A stretch of DNA of 64,000 bases from Linanthus parryae (GCA_023055425.1 JALGPY010000005.1:75805495-75869494); one strand, 5' to 3'; positions 1 through 11,918 are shown, numbered from the stretch's first letter. Numbers and translations: made by a program. Notes: generated by a model not told the origin, from the sequence alone.

Positions 1-937
1 GGAAGTGAGTCTTGTTTGCACATGACCTGGATGGTGTTGTTCTCTCCAATGATGTTCGGGAAGGTGGCAAGGTGGAGCCACACCACTCCCCAAAGTAGCA
101 GAATTTGGGATGTACCCGTGTCGGGGGTGCGAGGTGGCGGCCCAGGGAGGGTGCGCGAATGCGAGCTTCTAGGTGGAGGTGATGTGAGTGTCGTGCATGA
201 CGAGCATGGCGAATGTGGCAGAGTTGAAATCAACACAGAGTTGGCTGAGGAATTCGTTGGCGCTTGTAGAATTAAAGCCAAGGTAGAGTTTGTTGGGTTT
301 GTCTCGAATTGCGCAAGATGTATCAGTGTGCATGATGCATCTGTGTACTCCTCTAAGGAGGTGATCTCTTAGGAGGTGATAGATTGGGTTTGGTGCGCTT
401 TTCCACATTATCTAGTTTAATATAAATAGAGGTAATAGATATTGTTTTTATTTATCAGTTCAACTCATGAGTGGCACACATGTTTAGTTTATAGGAGAGT
501 TGAGAGGCTTCTATAGAGAATTGTGAGTGTACGTTTTCGTACTAGTGAAAATTCTTTATTTCTGCGGGCATGTAGACAACTTGCCGAAGTACGTTAAATC
601 TCGTGTTCTTTATTTTCTCGTTCTACATATCGAATGTTCGTTAAGTGATCTTGTTTGATTTTCCGTTGTGCTGGATTTCGACGTGATAATCCCAAAAAAG
701 GTCACACTAATGTGAGAGTAGGGTTTTTGAGAATAATTATGAATGTATCACGAATAAGTGTGTACAATTCTCTCTCCACAAAAATTAAGTGTGTATACTT
801 TTTGAGGAGGATCCATTAATGTATTTGTGTGTAACTTCTCTTTTCTTTGGCCGAAGATAAGAATTTTGAAGGCCTTTTTTTTCGGAAACATAGAGGCCTC
901 GTTTGGGTAGGGATATAAAATAGTGAGATATGATGTA
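1..937. other. Unassigned left flank, possibly a decayed Copia-type LTR tail
   Basis: I recognise no gene here. Short open frames exist but have no motif. Positions 400-700 look like the end of a Copia-type LTR on the plus strand: a TATA-like TATAAATA at 421-428, then T-rich U5-like sequence with a run resembling the CTTGCCGAAGTACGTTAAAT stretch common near Copia LTR ends. No TG/CA ends, primer site or TSD were found, so this is a weak call. Confidence 0.3.
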
Positions 938-1648
938 TGAAAGTTTGTAATGTAAGCATAAACACGGGATCAAATACTCTAGAAGGTGGGGGGGTGAATA
1001 GAGTATGGAAACTTTTGCCAAAACTTGGTATTTTGAAAAATTAAGGTAAGCTACTAGTTGAATCTCTAGGCCTTGGAGGAGTTTTGATAAAAGACAGAAG
1101 CTTTCTAAGAACTAGTGAAAGCTTCAAGGCCTTGGATGTAAAAATACTTCAAGCCTTTGAACAATCTGTTTAGAGCTAAATAGTTTGCAGTGATAAAGAA
1201 CAATACTATAAAGTAAACACCACCAGGATATTACAAAGTTCAGTCACAACTGGACCTAGTGTCATCTTGAGGGATCTGATCCTTCCACGATTTGGAAAGC
1301 CACTTCTAATTAATCACCCATATTTAGCCCTAGATCTCAAGCCTAAGTGAACTACCTTACACCTGTACATCTTGTGGTTCCCAACCTATCTAGTAACAAC
1401 TGCAATCTGTTGAAACAATAAGAACCTCTTGTTGTTCACTTGAACAACTAAACTTCTAAGTTTGTGAGGTTTAAGAAATCAAAATGATAACACAAATTAA
1501 GTACATGTATGAAGAACACAGAAAAGAAGTAAGTAGTGAAGCTTGGACATGTTCTTCAGATTTCTGAATGATTGATCTCCTTCTTCAGCAGTGTTGAGAG
1601 CTTGATTGATCAAAGAGTTGATTGTATGATCTCCACGACTGTAAATTT
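938..1648 (-). repeat. Truncated SIRE-like Copia LTR (minus orientation)
   Basis: The segment begins TGAAAG and then has the CTCTAGAAGG plus G-run that is the reverse complement of the terminal part of the LTRs at 3244-4551 and 13886-15168. Further matches in the same order include CTTGTGGTTC...CCTATCTAGTA and CCCTAGATCTCAAGC, and variants of the CAAGGCCTTG motif. It is diverged, has no partner LTR or internal region beside it, and its right end is not defined. I read it as an old solo or truncated LTR. Confidence 0.6.
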
Positions 1649-1653
1649 TGGGT

Positions 1654-1953
1654 TTTGACGTAGGTTACGCAGCGGAATAACAAAATTTAATTCCTACTCA
1701 AAGCCTACAAGGATCACAGGAAGAGACATTCATAACATGATGAAGGACATAGAAGATGTGTACCTTTTGGTTCAGGAGATCACACGAAGAATATGTCCTC
1801 GTCTCTACGGTTGATCCACGTCGAGAGGTGAGATCTAGATTCTTCGTTCTCCTAGTGCTAGCTAGGACCGGAGGAAGATTGAAGAACGAATCAAGCAACG
1901 GGGAACAAGGAGGGTTTCGGCCTTCTCCTTGTGGCCGACGGGTAGGGCGGACG
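1654..1953 (-). repeat. Partial terminal segment of an Angela-like Copia LTR
   Basis: Reverse complement of the last part of an LTR of the same broad family as the LTRs at 30292 and 57881. It contains a GGCCGACGGG-type stretch and the GATCCACG block seen near the ends of the other LTRs, and it finishes with the TTGGGTTTTGACGTAGG terminus at 1654. About 80 bp of this terminus (1654-1731) is repeated almost exactly at 1954-2036. It is therefore a second LTR end placed beside the main one, from recombination or a nested partial copy. Confidence 0.5.
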
Positions 1954-2958
1954 TGTTGGGTTTTGACGTAGGTTACGCAGCGGAATAACAAAATTTAATT
2001 CCTACTCAAAGCCCACCAAGGATCACAGGAAGAGTATCTAGTGACTTCCTATTTCTACATGAACTTGGATTAGTCCCTTCCTTGCATATTAGTCCTACTA
2101 AGTTTGCAAGGTGTTGCAAAGTGATCCTTCTCATTAATTAATCATATTAATTAATCACAAATATAGTTCAACTCTATTTGACGTGTAACCCTTAGGTTTC
2201 TACATAATTGGTAGTAACTAATTACTAACATGGAGCGGTGTCTAGCAACACATCCATGCACCCAACTAATAGAAGTAAGTCAGTGATCTCGACAAACCTT
2301 TGTTCCCAATATCTCATATTGCACTATCCCTTTGTCTCCATATCCGGATTGGACACGCGACATAAATAGTCACACTCGTATATCCAATCCATAGTTCCTC
2401 GATCCTGGGAATATGCTTATGCAAGCAGATAACATCAATATCTCCATATTGATTTATCTGAGTCTGGCCAGACATTCAATAAGCCTCATCCCTTGAGTGG
2501 CCGTGGATATTTACTCCCATTATGTGGGAGGGACAAATTCTCTCTACATCACTACGATCTCTAAGCTTGCTTCCTATCATGCCCGATAACTACCTTTATA
2601 GTTACCCAGTTACGGTGTAACGTTTGATAACATCAAAGCACGATATTCCACAACTAGAGTATCTAGTGACTTCTATCTAAGGATTGTAATTATATTAGCA
2701 CTACGAGAAGCGATTGTGACTTTAACATAATCTAATGTATCCTTCTCGTTGTGGGTCAATACAGTATGCCATTACTCCTAATGCATACCCATGTGTTAGA
2801 CTTGATATCTCCATATCAATCTACACACATACTAGTCTATATTTGATCGTCCTGTTAACCAATATAATGGACTAGGGATATTTAAGATAAACATCACATT
2901 GTATCTAAGGACTTCATTATATTAAATATCATAATAAAAAATAAATGAATATTCTAGA
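1954..2958 (-). repeat. Copia B 3' LTR, left part (interrupted by Tat-2)
   Basis: Begins TGTTGGGTTTTGACG (the LTR end when read on the minus strand) and continues with sequence that closely parallels 58010-58920, including CTACATGAACTTGG, ATTAATTAATC tracts and TTCTCCCATTATGTGGG. It stops at ...ATTCTAGA where Tat-2 begins. The remainder of this LTR resumes at 55754 after Tat-2. The U5 side is shortened: sequence equivalent to 57881-58010 is missing and replaced by the terminal 80-bp block. Confidence 0.7.
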
Positions 2959-3243
2959 TGTGCGCAAGGAAATCCTTCGGAGAGATCCAAGTGTACACCT
3001 CGAGTAGAGGATTAGAACACAGAGAAGTGTAGGGTGTGAGTAGGGAGAGAGTAAGCAGAGGCAACTGCTCTTGAAAGTGAGACAGTAGACTTGCAAAAGA
3101 TCGGAGAGAGATTAGAGAGCCGTAATAGAGGGCTAACGATCCTATATATAGTCGAGAAAAGACCGTTGTGAAGGGGGTTAATGCACCATAAATGGTGACT
3201 TAATGATAGCCCCTGTAACGGCACGTTCGACCGCATATATAGG
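2959..3243 (-). repeat. Tat-2 3' LTR, left part
   Basis: Starts TGTGCGCAAGGAAATCC, matching the right LTR at 55149. It is cut at ...ATATATAGG by insertion of Copia S; the LTR continues at 15174. The last five bases, ATAGG, are the 5' copy of the S target duplication. Confidence 0.9.
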
Positions 3244-4551
3244 TGTAAGATCAGGTTGTGCAAAGCTTGAAATAGTTTGACTATTTCAAGGCCTTGAATC
3301 AGCTTTCAAAGCCTTGAATCAGTTATCACAGGATTTAAAATAGTATAGCTATTTTCAAGGCCTTGAAACTGGATTCAAAGCCTTGAAACTGTATAACCTA
3401 TATGAACATTCTCAGGGGGAGTTTTCTGTAAACTCTTCTAAGTTGATTTCCTTTCTCTCCTTCATATGATTGATTTACTGTTATTTGATGATGTAAGACA
3501 AATTATTCTAACACGTTTGAACATAGAATATCATCTGTTTGACTATGACTTTGTAGGGAATTTTATTTCCTAGTTTGCAGAGATTATTTCCTAAACTGAC
3601 TTTTGCAGGGAAGGAAACAATATTGAGAAGATGATTCAGTGTTTGATCTTAATGACTTGACAGCTTCTCAATCTATTCAAATGCAAGATCACGACATTAT
3701 CTCTAGAGATTGTGATCATTCAACCGTTGGAGAAGATTTTCAAAGAGTCAAAGTCTGTTGCCTACAAAATAGGAGTTTGTTGCTGAAAATCTGAGAAGAT
3801 TTGCAGAGCTGTTTGAAGTTTAAATAGAGCTCAATTCTGAAGCAACTAGAGACAATAATCAACATGCAAAAAGAGAGACAAGTTCTGGATTGAGAAAGCA
3901 TCAAAGAAGTTCATTCATCTCACAATCCATTCACAGAAGATCACTGCATACTTCATTGTAGTTTCTACACTCTAAGTGTTCTTCTGTATTGTACTTCATT
4001 GGTAGATCATTTCTATATTTCTATCTTCATTCTCAAGGATTTTTCAAGGTGAACAATAGATAATTCTTAGTTAATCAGTTAGCTAGAGCAGGTACTAGAT
4101 AGGTTAGGGAGAACCACAAGTTGTAACAGAGTAAGGCAATTCTATGTGCTTGAGATCTAGGGCTTAGCTTTTGATTAATAAGAATTGTGTTGAAAATCCC
4201 GCAGGGAGAAGATCCCTGAGGTAGAGACGTAGTTCCAAGTGGACTGAACTCTATAAATTATCTGTCTCTTGCATTTACAGTTCATACATTTTCATAGTTT
4301 TTGCAGCACACAAAACTGACTGTTTTCAAAGGTTTGAAATTATTTTCAAAGCCTTGAAAAAGGCTTATCTGCTTTATTACATACTGCATCTCTTCCAAGG
4401 TCTTGAACTTGTTTTCAAGGCCTTGAACTTCAATAGTTTTCACAAGATCCCATATTCCTAGCAAGTTTTGCAAAAAGTTGGCATACTCTATTCAACCCCC
4501 CCCCCTTCTAGAGTATCTAGCTGCATTACCACCTGCACACTCACACTTTCA
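3244..4551 (+). repeat. Copia S 5' LTR
   Basis: 1308 bp, TG...CA ends, closely matching 13886-15168. It contains perfect TTCAAGGCCTTGAA palindromes at 3285, 3354 and 4414 and several CAAAGCCTTGAA variants. A C-run ending CCTTCTAGAGTATC lies about 50 bp from the 3' end. It is slightly longer than the 3' LTR. Confidence 0.92.
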
Positions 4552-4553
4552 AT

Positions 4554-4565
4554 TGGTATCAAAGA
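4554..4565 (+). other. Copia S primer-binding site
   Basis: TGGTATCAAAGA lies three bases after the LTR end. Plant Copia elements use TGGTATCAGAGC, complementary to initiator Met-tRNA, so this site carries one or two changes. Confidence 0.8.
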
Positions 4566-4600
4566 TTGTATCACTGTATAGATTTAACCATCTGGTGATC

Positions 4601-6176
4601 ATGAGTACTGCAGGTGATGGTGGTTTCTCACAGGGAAGAGCTGCTAACAGACCTCCTCTATTTTGTGGAGAAAATTTTGCTCACTGGAAAGCTTTGATGA
4701 AAATGTTCATGATTGATCAAGACATAGAGCTTTGGACCATTATTCAGAATGGACCTCACACTTCTACACAGAGAAAGATGGGATTAGAACTCCCAAATCT
4801 GAAGACTCACTCTCCTCTTCTGAATTAGAGAAATTCTCTATGAACTAGAAAGCTATTAACATCTTATATTCTGCTTGGAGTACAGATGAATTCAACACGA
4901 TTTGAGGCTGCACTACTGCCAAATAAATCTGGGATAAGCTTGTGGTGACTTTTGAAGGAACCAGTCAAGTCAAGTAAACCAAGATCAACATCTATCTCAG
5001 ACAATATGAGCTGTTGAAGATGAATGCTGATGAATCTATCAGAGACATGTTCAAGAGGTTCACAAACATTGTTAACAACCTTGATTCATTGGGAAAACAT
5101 TTTTCCAATGAAGAAAAGGTGAGGAATATTCTAAGAATTCTTCCAATGGCAAAGTGGGAACCAAAGACCACAGCTATTGAAGAAGCCCAGAATCTCTCAA
5201 CTTTACAACTTGATGACCTACAATGGAATCTCCTGACACATGAAATATCTAGGAATGAAGCTGATGGAGAGCTCCCAGAAAGTGTCAAGAACTTAGCTCT
5301 CAAATCCAAAGAGAATGACAGAACTCAAAGCTTTGAAACTGATGATGGTGATGATGAAGATCCATTTGCTTTAATTTCCAAAGCCTTGACAAGAATTCTC
5401 AAAATGAAGAAAATATTTGGAAACAAAGACTTCAACAGAGAAAGACGTAGATCATCATTTAGCAAGGAGTACAAAGGTAAGTCTTCTTCTCAAAATAAAT
5501 CAAATGTTATGAACTACTTTGAATGTGGTGATGCAGGACATTCGATAAGAGATTGTCCACACAAGAAAAGCAAGAGAATGCAAAAGAAAGATCATGATAG
5601 AAGAAAGAAAGCTATGATAGCTTCATGGAGTGATTCAGATAGCTCAAGTGAATCAGAATATGAGGAAGAAGATGCCAACCTATGCTTCATGGCCAAGCAT
5701 GATGAGAGTTCAGAGAAGAACATTGAGGTAATGGTAAACTGTCTGATTTCAAAATCAAAAGAAGCTCTTTCAGATTATCTCAGAACAATGCCTTTAAATG
5801 AAGAAGATTATCTGAAAGAGATCAGGCTATTGAAAGAAAAATTTCATGACCAAGCAAAAGAGAATTTACAACTTGTTTGTCTAAATCAGAATTTTGAAAT
5901 CTCCCAGAAGAAGACTGGCAGTAATTTCAAGGCCTTGAAAATAGTTTCAAAGCCTTGAAAACACAAGTCAAGGAAGTAGTTACTGAGAACTCTTTGATGA
6001 GTAACAACCTTGTTGATCTGAAACATCAAGTTGATGAACTAGATAAACAAAAGACTAATCTTACTGAGAAACTTCAAGAATCTGAATTGGTCAAAGTTAG
6101 GCTTGCTGGATCAGAACACAAGTTGAACTTGATTCTTGGAGGAAGTTCACAGTCTGCTCACAAAGCTGGTATTTGA
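4601..6176 (+). pseudogene. gag: Copia S gag (broken)
   Basis: Capsid protein remnant. The start MSTAGDGG is followed by the FCGENFAHWKALM stretch that marks the N-terminal gag domain of SIRE-type Copia. The frame is lost near 4828, recovered at 5014 (NADESIRDMFKRFTNIVN..., the UBN2-like gag core) and shifted again near 5955. A first zinc knuckle around 5515-5560 reads YFECGDAGHSIRDCP: the first Cys of the CX2CX4HX4C pattern is Tyr. An acidic, serine-rich stretch and a coiled-coil-like Lys/Glu/Leu segment follow. The GGCCTTGAA repeat motif of the LTR recurs inside the coding sequence at 5926-5965. Stops between 4829 and 5013 show it cannot be expressed as one protein. Confidence 0.82.
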
Positions 6177-6215
6177 TTTAATCCAAACTTTCCAAGAAAG
6201 AACAGTACCAGATTT

Positions 6216-8834
6216 GTGAAAACTGGAAACAGAACTTCTCCTAAATGTCATTATTGCTGCAAAATTGGTCATGTTAAAATGACTTGTCCTTTCAGAAGAA
6301 GAGACCCTCGCATAATGAGGAACACTTTTCCATTTCAAATCAAAGGACAAGTTCGACAGATTTGGGTTCCTAAAGGGGTTAGACCACCTAACATGGTTGA
6401 TCCTGAATATGAATCTAAATTCAACACTTGGTCTAACAGCTGGGTAAGGCAGTGACAGGTTCTTGCAGGTTGTCACCAACATCAAAGAAAAGAAGTGGTT
6501 TATGGACAGTGGTTGCTCAAGACACATGAGTGGAAAGAGATCACTATTCTCAGAATTGAAAGAGCAATCTGAAGGTTCAATTACACTTGGTGACAAAGGC
6601 AAATGCAATATTCTTGGTATTGGTAAAGTTGGTACAAATTCTGAAAACTCTATTTCTGATATGTATCTAGTTGATGGTTTGAAATTTAACTTGCTCAGTG
6701 TATCTCAGCTTTGTGATAATGGCAACAAAGTTATCTTTGATAAAGAGAAGTGTGTGGTTCAAAATGAGAAATCAGGAGATTGCATTCTCACAGCCTCTAT
6801 ATCAAACAATGTTTATACCTTTCAGACTAACAAAGTTGCACGAGAAAGTTTGAAGTGTCTCAAGGCCTTGAAAGAGGATTCAAAGCTTTGGTATAGGAAG
6901 CTTGGTCATATCAGTTTGAATACTTTGAACAAGTTGATCTCCAAAGACTTGGTAAGAGGATTCCATCCATTAAGTTCAAAGAAGATGAATTGTGCAAAGC
7001 TTGTGCTCAGGGCAAGCGAACAGAAGCTCCTTCATGCCAAAGAAGTTTGTAAGTACAACTAGACCTATTGAACTGCTTCATATGGATCTATGTGGTCCTA
7101 TGAGAACTCCTACTCCAAAAGGTAAAAGGAATATGCTAGTTGTTGTAGATGATTTTTCTAGATATACTTGGGTTATGTTTCTCAAAGAAAAATCGAAAGC
7201 CCTCTCTGATTTTTCAAAGTTTTGTAGAGAACTTCAAACTATGAAAAACCTACATGTAGCTTCAATCAGAAGTGATCATGGTAGAGAATTTGATCAATTA
7301 GAATTTGATTTGTTCTGTGACAATCATGGTATTACTCACAAATTTTCTGTTCCAAGAACTCTTCAACAGAATGGTGTTGTTCAAAGAAAGAATAGGAGTC
7401 TTGAAGATATGTCAAGAACAATGCTTCTTGAGAACAAGCTGCCAAAACATTATTGGGTAAAAGCTGTGAATATAGCAAAATATATACTGAACAGGTACTT
7501 GATCAGACCTATTCTGAAGAAGACCCCTATGAACTATTCAAAGGGAGGAAGCCAAATATTTCATACTCCAGACCCTTTGGATGCACATATTTTATCCATA
7601 ACAATGGAAAAGACAATCTTGGTAAGTTTGATGCAAGAAGTGATGAAGGTATATTTCTTGGTTACTCTCTGAATAGCAAAGCTTATTGAGTTTACAATAA
7701 AAGAACCAAACTTGTTGAAGAGAGCATTGATGTTATTTTTGATGAAAGCTATGATGGTTCTTTGAGTGAAAGTTTTGCAGACTTGAATTTGAACAAGCAT
7801 GAATCAGAGGAAGAGACTGAGAATCCACTGGGATTCAAGAAAGGCTCAGAAGAAAACAGAAGACAATTTCAATACCTTGAAAATGGTGCTCAAGGCCTTG
7901 AAAATAAGCCTCAAAGCCTTGAAAAAGATGATCAGAAGGATACAAGTGACAAAGCCACTACTTCAAGACCAGAGAAGATCTATGGAGAACCTGAACCCTG
8001 GTCTCCAAGAAAGAGATTCAAATATCTCTCATCTCATCCAGTTGATAATATCATTTCGGATCCAACCACTGGTACACAAACTAGATCACAGTTGAAGAAC
8101 TTATGTGCTTTTAATGATTTTATCTCTCTTATAGAACCTAAAACTGTGAAAGAAGCATTACAAGAAGCAGACTGGATCATTGCTATGCAAAGTGAACTCA
8201 ATGAGTTTGAAAGGAATAAGGTTTGGAACCTGGTTCCTCCACCTACAAACCAGTCTGTCATTGGTACCAGATGAGTGTTCAGAAATAAGTTGGATGAAAG
8301 TGGCAAAGTGATCAGAAACAAAGCAAGGTTATTTGATCAAGGTTACAACCAAGAAGAAGGTATTGATTATGAGGATACTTTTTCTCCAGTCGCCAGGTTA
8401 GAAGCAATTAGAATTTTGCTTGCATCTGCATCTCACAAGAACATGAAATTATTTCAAATGGATGTGAAGTGTGCTTTCTTAAATGGATACTTACAAGAAG
8501 AAGTTTATGTTGCACAACCTCGTGGTTTTGAAAATAAATAGTTTCCAGATCATGTTTACAAACTTGACAAAGCTCTTTATGGTTTGAAACAAGCTCCAAG
8601 AGCTTGGTATGAAAGATTTTAAAAATTCTTGATTGAAAATCACTTTAAAAGGGGACTAGTAGACAAGACTCTTTTCATAAAGACTCATGAGAAAGACCTG
8701 CTTGTAGTTCAGATCTATGTTGATGATATCTTGTTTGGAGCTACTAATGATCAATTGTGCAAAGAATTCTCAAGTCTTATGAGCAGTGAATTTGAAATGA
8801 GCATGATGGGAGAGCTGAACTTCTTCCTAGGACT
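6216..8834 (+). pseudogene. pol: Copia S pol, first part: CCHC knuckle, protease, integrase, RT palm (broken)
   Basis: In order: a zinc knuckle KCHYCCKIGHVKMTC near 6246; protease with the DSGCSRHM active site near 6495; a GAG-pre-integrase segment LWYRKLGHIS near 6885; integrase with HMDLCGP and RSDHGREF; linker; and RT with [14 protein letters not shown] and the YVDDILFG catalytic motif near 8716. The third integrase acidic residue is replaced: codon 7382-7384 is CAA (Gln) in NGVVQRKNRS, where Copia integrases have Glu. There are stops at 6453 and 8272 and several frame changes. The RT frame stops at FFLGL, where the CACTA-like element is inserted, and continues at 10661. Confidence 0.87.
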
Positions 8835-10134
8835 CACTACTAGAAATATTAGCAAAAGCGTCATGAGATTAATGCGGTTTTTGCTTAATTTAATGCTGTA
8901 TTTAGCAAAAACAACATTAATTGCAGCATTAAGCTAATGCTGCTAGCAAAATGCAGCATTACTTGCAGCATTAACTAATGCTGCACAGTTATAGTCACAC
9001 CTTGCAGCATTTACACATTAATACTGCAATTTGATTCCAAATTGCAGCATTATTGGACTTTAATGCTGCATTTTTACACTTAATTTTACAGCATTACTAC
9101 AAATTAATGCTGCTTTTTATACACTTCCTCTATATCTTATTTTTCTATTTATTGTTTGCAAGTTGAATAAACTATTGAAAAGTCTAGTTTACCCTTCTCT
9201 TCTGTTCTAATTTTCTCTATGTCTATTGAAAAGTCCATTGAAAATATTTATCTTCTTTTTTCTATTTATTGTTTGCAAGCATAACAAGAACAGTAGGAAG
9301 ATGAACAAATTTAACAAATGAAATTACAAATTTGATTAAACAAAAATTTGAGTTGCAACAACACAAACACCACCATCATCACAGATCTATACACAACACA
9401 ACCACCAACACGGATCTTAAACAATAACAGATGTATGGGGAAAATTACAAGGGGGAGAAAGAAAAGAAGAACAGTAAGAAGATGAAGAAGAGGAAATAGA
9501 TCTGTAAATGAATAACACCGCCATTCTCCGTCCCTCTTCATCTTCCTAGATCTTCAACCAACACCGCCGAAATCACAACCACCGCCGAACTGGAACTGGA
9601 ACTCCTTTTCCAGATGAACAAGAGGAAGATGGAGAAACGGCTCATCGGCGTCGACTTGGAACTCCTTTTCTATCGCCGTAGAAGTCGTAGCTCGTCGTCT
9701 GAGTGGAGGCTCCCTCCTCTCCTAGCTGGTGGCTGGCCGCCGCCTCCACTGCCGAAAAAGCCTCCTGGAGAGTGAATCCACCACTGCGTCGCCGTCGCTG
9801 TCATGTAGTGGTAGATCGATTTGGGTTGATTTCAGATCTGAGGGATCGATTTCAGATGTAGGAGATGAAAAATAAGACGAAGTGAGGTGAGGAGGTCGAT
9901 CGATTTGGTTGTGTGAGGAGGGGTCGATTTCAGATGTGGCGAGGAGAGGTGGCGGAGTGGTGAGGAGGGATGGTGGAGAAGAGAGGCTGTGTAGAGGGAG
10001 TGGCGAGGAGGGTTGGTTTTGGAGAGAGATGGGCGGCAGTGGTTGAGAATGGAAGAGGATAAGAAATAAGAGGTGGTGGGTGAGTGTTTAGGTAGTTAGG
10101 GTTAGAGTGTTGGGTTGGGCTTTGGTAAAAACCA

Positions 10135-10175
<41 letters not shown>

Positions 10176-10660
10176 TGATAGCAGCATTACATGAGTTAAT
10201 GCTGCATTATTTTTGTAAAAAAGGCGTTTGTTTGTTAATGCTGCACATTTTCTTTTTTTTTTTTTTTTTAGTGATAGCAGCATTACATAAGTTAATGCTG
10301 CATTACTTTTGTAAAAAGCAGCGTTTGGTTGTTAATGCTGCACATTTTCTTTCTTTCTTTTTTTTTTTTTTTTAATTTTAGTGATAGCAGCATTACATAC
10401 GTTAATGCTGCATCATTTTTGTAAAAAAGCAGCGTTTGTTTGTTAATGCTGCAAAGCAAAACATAAGATTTGTAAAAAAACAGCATTAATGTCATTAATG
10501 CTGCAATTTGTATGTTGTTTAGCCAAACATTGCAGCATTATTTGATTAATGCTGCAACATTACAGCATTTTGTTTGCAACATTAATAATAATGCTGCTTT
10601 AGGGTATCAATTACCGCATTTGTTCAAATGCTACAAATAAAATGTGGTATTTGCTAAGAG
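8835..10660. mobile_element. Non-autonomous CACTA-like DNA transposon in Copia S RT
   Basis: The left end begins CACTACTAGAAATATTAGC directly after GGACT; the right end is ...TTTGCTAAGAG directly before ACTTC. The 3-bp duplication ACT (8832-8834, 10661-10663) and the 5' CACTA are the hallmarks of CACTA elements. Inverted matches near both ends (TTAGCAAA and AATGCGGT) support termini, but the last dozen bases of the right terminus look deleted. Subterminal AATGCTGCA / TGCAGCATT repeats occur in both orientations near both ends, as in this superfamily. No transposase is present. The GC-richer middle (9540-10110) has no recognisable coding content. Removing the element restores a continuous RT reading across FLGL-QIHQL. 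Confidence 0.78.
10138..10460. repeat. T-tract tandem repeats inside the CACTA-like element
   Basis: A run of 36 T (10138-10173) is followed by three imperfect copies of a unit of roughly 100 bp. Each copy has a T-run, then AGTGATAGCAGCATTACAT, GTTAATGCTGCA, TTTTTGTAAAAA and GTTAATGCTGCACATTTTC (copies from about 10174, 10270 and 10381). The third copy ends early. The length of the T-run should be treated as approximate. Confidence 0.8.
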
Positions 10661-11482
10661 ACTTCAAATACATCAATTGAAGGACGACATCTTTCTGCAT
10701 CAAAACAAATACACAAGAGACTTGTTAAGCAAATATAGCATGGCTCAATGCAAGACTCCTATGAGCTCTACACTGTCCTTAGACAAGGATGAATCTGGTA
10801 AGAGTATCAATGTGAAAGAGTATAGAGGCATGATTGGATCATTACTATATCTCACAGCAAGCAGACCAGATATCATGTTTAAGGTATGCATGTGTGAAAG
10901 ATTTCAAGCTGATCCAAATGAATCACACTTAAATGCTGTGAAGAGAATTTTCAGATATCACAATGGAACCAAAGAATTAGGGCTTTGGTATCCAAGACAT
11001 TCTAATTTTTCTTTGTATGTTTTTTCAGATGCTGACTTTGTAGGTTACAAAGTTGATAGGAAAAGTACTTCAGGAACTTGCCAATTTATTGGTTCATGAT
11101 AACCTTGCGCAAATAACAGAATTCAGTTGCTCTATCAACAGCTGAAGCTGCATATATAGCTGCAGGAGCATGTTGCTCACAAGTACTATGGATTTCTCAA
11201 CAGCTAAGAGACCTCGGATTTGATTTTAGAAGGTTACCTATCAAGTGTGATATTACCAGTGCAATTTCAATTACAAAGAATCCAGTTTAACATTCAAGAA
11301 CCAAGCACATTGATGTCAGACACCATTTCATCAGAGATCATGCTGAGAATGGTGATATTGTTCTTGAATTTGTTGCTACTAATATGCAAATTGCAGATAT
11401 CTTCACTAAACCATTAGTAGATGAGAGATTCTCAGCCCTAAGATTGGAATTGGGAATGTTAAACAAAGATGCACTGGTTTAG
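10661..11482 (+). pseudogene. pol: Copia S pol, second part: RT end and RNase H (broken)
   Basis: Continues RT after the CACTA-like insertion (LQIHQLKDDIFLHQNKYTR), then RT connection (SLLYLTASRPDIMF, the standard Copia motif) and RNase H with SDADFVG, ALSTAEAAYIAA and IKCDITSAI, ending in the ADIFTKPL motif and a stop at 11480-11482 (DALV-stop). A stop near 11098 replaces the Trp expected before the RKQNSVALST segment, and another stop is near 11288. The GGGGGAGCATCAGG just after the stop is polypurine-like. Confidence 0.85.
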
Positions 11483-11918
11483 GGGGAGCATCAGGTAAGA
11501 AAGGTAAGTTGTATGTGTTTTCAAAGGTTTGAACTGATTTTCAAAGCCTTGAAAATCGCTTCAAAGCTTTAATGTTTATCTGTTGCAATGTTACAGCGTT
11601 TCAAGACCTTGAAAGCCTTTTCAAAGCCTTGAAAATAAGTCTGCTATACTAGTAGTCAATAAACTTGGATCATTCTGTATTGGGTGATATCTCTGTAGAA
11701 TTTGCTCAATATAGCCCCTACCTATTTCAAAAATTCTTTTTAGCCAAATATAGTATTAAAATATTTCTTTCCAACGGACTAAAAGATTTGAATCCTCTAT
11801 GATTTATTCAGATCAGAGAGATGATTTAGTTTCCTTTTGAAATTCAAACACTTTTAGTATTTATCTTCTCTTCTCTCCGTATCATTCCTACCTCTCTCTA
11901 TTCTTCTCCCAAACCCTA
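11483..11918 (+). other. Spacer between pol and the extra ORF of Copia S
   Basis: AT-rich, non-coding. It contains several CAAAGCCTTGAA and CAAGACCTTGAA motifs (11521-11640) related to the LTR palindromes, and a pyrimidine-rich stretch just before the next ATG. Confidence 0.6.

Noticed and set aside
16..372. 118-codon open frame at the left edge
   Set aside because: No recognisable motif and unusual composition; not supported as a gene.
9311..9541. Hydrophobic 76-codon minus-strand frame in the CACTA-like element
   Set aside because: No similarity to transposase; a chance frame in pyrimidine-rich DNA.
9930..10495. Lys/Phe homopolymer open frames across the T-tracts
   Set aside because: Produced by poly-T/poly-A runs in the CACTA-like element, not coding.
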